Shown here: in pieces, positions 63,236-64,000 of the stretch
How positions within the stretch are numbered: the stretch's first letter is position 1
Layout of the letters: each line of letters begins with the position of its first letter
Assembly (NCBI GenBank): GCA_036362985.1
Contig: JAYGXS010000004.1
Span: forward strand, 18,209,964-18,273,963
Direction of reading: 5' to 3'
DNA length: 64,000 nt
DNA from: Ligula intestinalis
Lineage: Eukaryota > Platyhelminthes > Cestoda > Diphyllobothriidea > Diphyllobothriidae
The notes under the pieces: generated by a model
What the model saw: only the letters and a program-made list of their open reading frames with translations
Database searches by the model: none
What the model was told of the DNA's origin: nothing
Made by a program: the position numbers and the translations under genes

Positions 63236-64000
63236 ACCGAAATTGTAAATGTACATTTGGGCTGAAACCCGTCAAAAACTGCGCAATATACGCATGCTGC
63301 CAACAGACATACTGCAGTAGTATGTATTGATGTTGTAATTTACCATAGTAACAGCTCAGGTACATCTGTATAGTACGCAGGGGTTGAAGGGTTTCAGCCC
63401 ACTTATACACTTACGATTTTAGTCTATGCTTATAGACCTTAGATATACTGAGGATGTAATTGCCTACCGAATGCGTACAAAAACGAATATTTTAGTGCAC
63501 ATTTTTACTATCAAAGGTCATCCAAAAGCAGTGGGAGAGAATCATACTTTTCAAGTGGTTAGGGTTTGTACAGTTTACTTTTTGCAGACGGCCGCAAAGG
63601 AGCTCGTTTGAATGCCGGTATCCTTACAGGACTGTGAAATATCTTGGGATTATGCCACACATCTTAAGTAATCTTTTTGAAACGCAAACACATTTTAGAA
63701 CTTCGGTGCACGTTGCAGGGAACAGCAAATTTACTGTATCCCAACCAACTTGTAGAGATAGCAAAGTTCGACCGTCAACCATTTTGACAATTTCCACCAC
63801 CTTTGGCCGCAGCAGGCTGAAGTCAAGTGCGGCGACTTTCGAAGCGTCTTTCTCACTCTCTCTCTCTCTCTCCACTCCCCACACCTGGACTTCCTATAAA
63901 GACAAATCCAAAAAACGTGAGGAGGGAGAGCACGCGGATAAAAAATAAGCTCGAAATGGCCAATCTCGTCTCCTTTGTTTTTGCTCGGTGGAGAAGCAGC
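63236..64000. other. No gene; short CT run
   Basis: A CT microsatellite lies at about 63850-63873. Frames here are short and lack domain or splice support. Confidence 0.4.

Noticed and set aside
1..64000. CRISPR array, bacterial operon or prophage
   Set aside because: No evenly spaced short repeats with unique spacers, no ribosome-binding-site gene clusters, and clear eukaryotic introns and LINEs.

Overview
The window is eukaryotic nuclear DNA, almost certainly from a parasitic flatworm. A pseudophyllidean tapeworm (Spirometra, Schistocephalus or Dibothriocephalus type) fits best. The reasons are LINEs of RTE-like and CR1/jockey-like type, one of them with C2H2 zinc fingers at its C-terminus, Penelope-like elements (PLEs) with GIY-YIG endonucleases, tRNA-derived SINEs, exons separated by introns of several kb, and no bacterial-style operons. 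The species call rests on family recognition only. Two 100-base N gaps (13089-13188 and 32130-32229) show it is a draft assembly.

Host genes are sparse. The only confident one is an AIP-type gene (aryl-hydrocarbon-receptor-interacting protein, FKBP-like) on the plus strand. Its exons at 55653-56141 and 59593-59858 have matching phases, and the gene runs off the right edge before its TPR exons. Three further plus-strand exon candidates have good splice sites (15712-16206, 35552-35779, 51667-51857). The last two have compatible phases and may be the 3' end of one unrecognised gene that ends in a coiled coil.

Layout: 1-12000 is a retroelement pile-up. It holds a minus-strand LINE (2938-6770), a partial second copy (1-2205) and a plus-strand RTE-like LINE (about 7441-11062), which appears to be nested in the leader of the first. 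12-20 kb holds a gap, a small inverted-repeat transposon, one exon and SINEs. 20.0-22.3 kb is a dead CR1/jockey-like LINE. 23-31 kb is mostly old AT-rich repeat. 31.2-33 kb is a GIY-YIG PLE fragment present twice around an N gap. 37-46 kb holds the densest nested insertions. 46-55 kb is sparse repeats and one exon. 55-64 kb is the AIP gene with repeats in and around it.

The most interesting theme is a family of small Penelope-type terminal repeats, about ten copies, several with a hammerhead-ribozyme-like core (CTGATGA, stem II, GAAACGTC). One is a 158-bp foldback with 48-nt arms. One is a 93-bp insertion that broke the RTE-like LINE. One sits as a 303-bp insert with a 12-bp target duplication inside another element. 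One lies directly downstream of a Penelope GIY-YIG endonuclease in the same orientation. Two hammerhead copies differ by a paired change that preserves stem I. All this was read by eye; no alignment, folding or database search was run.
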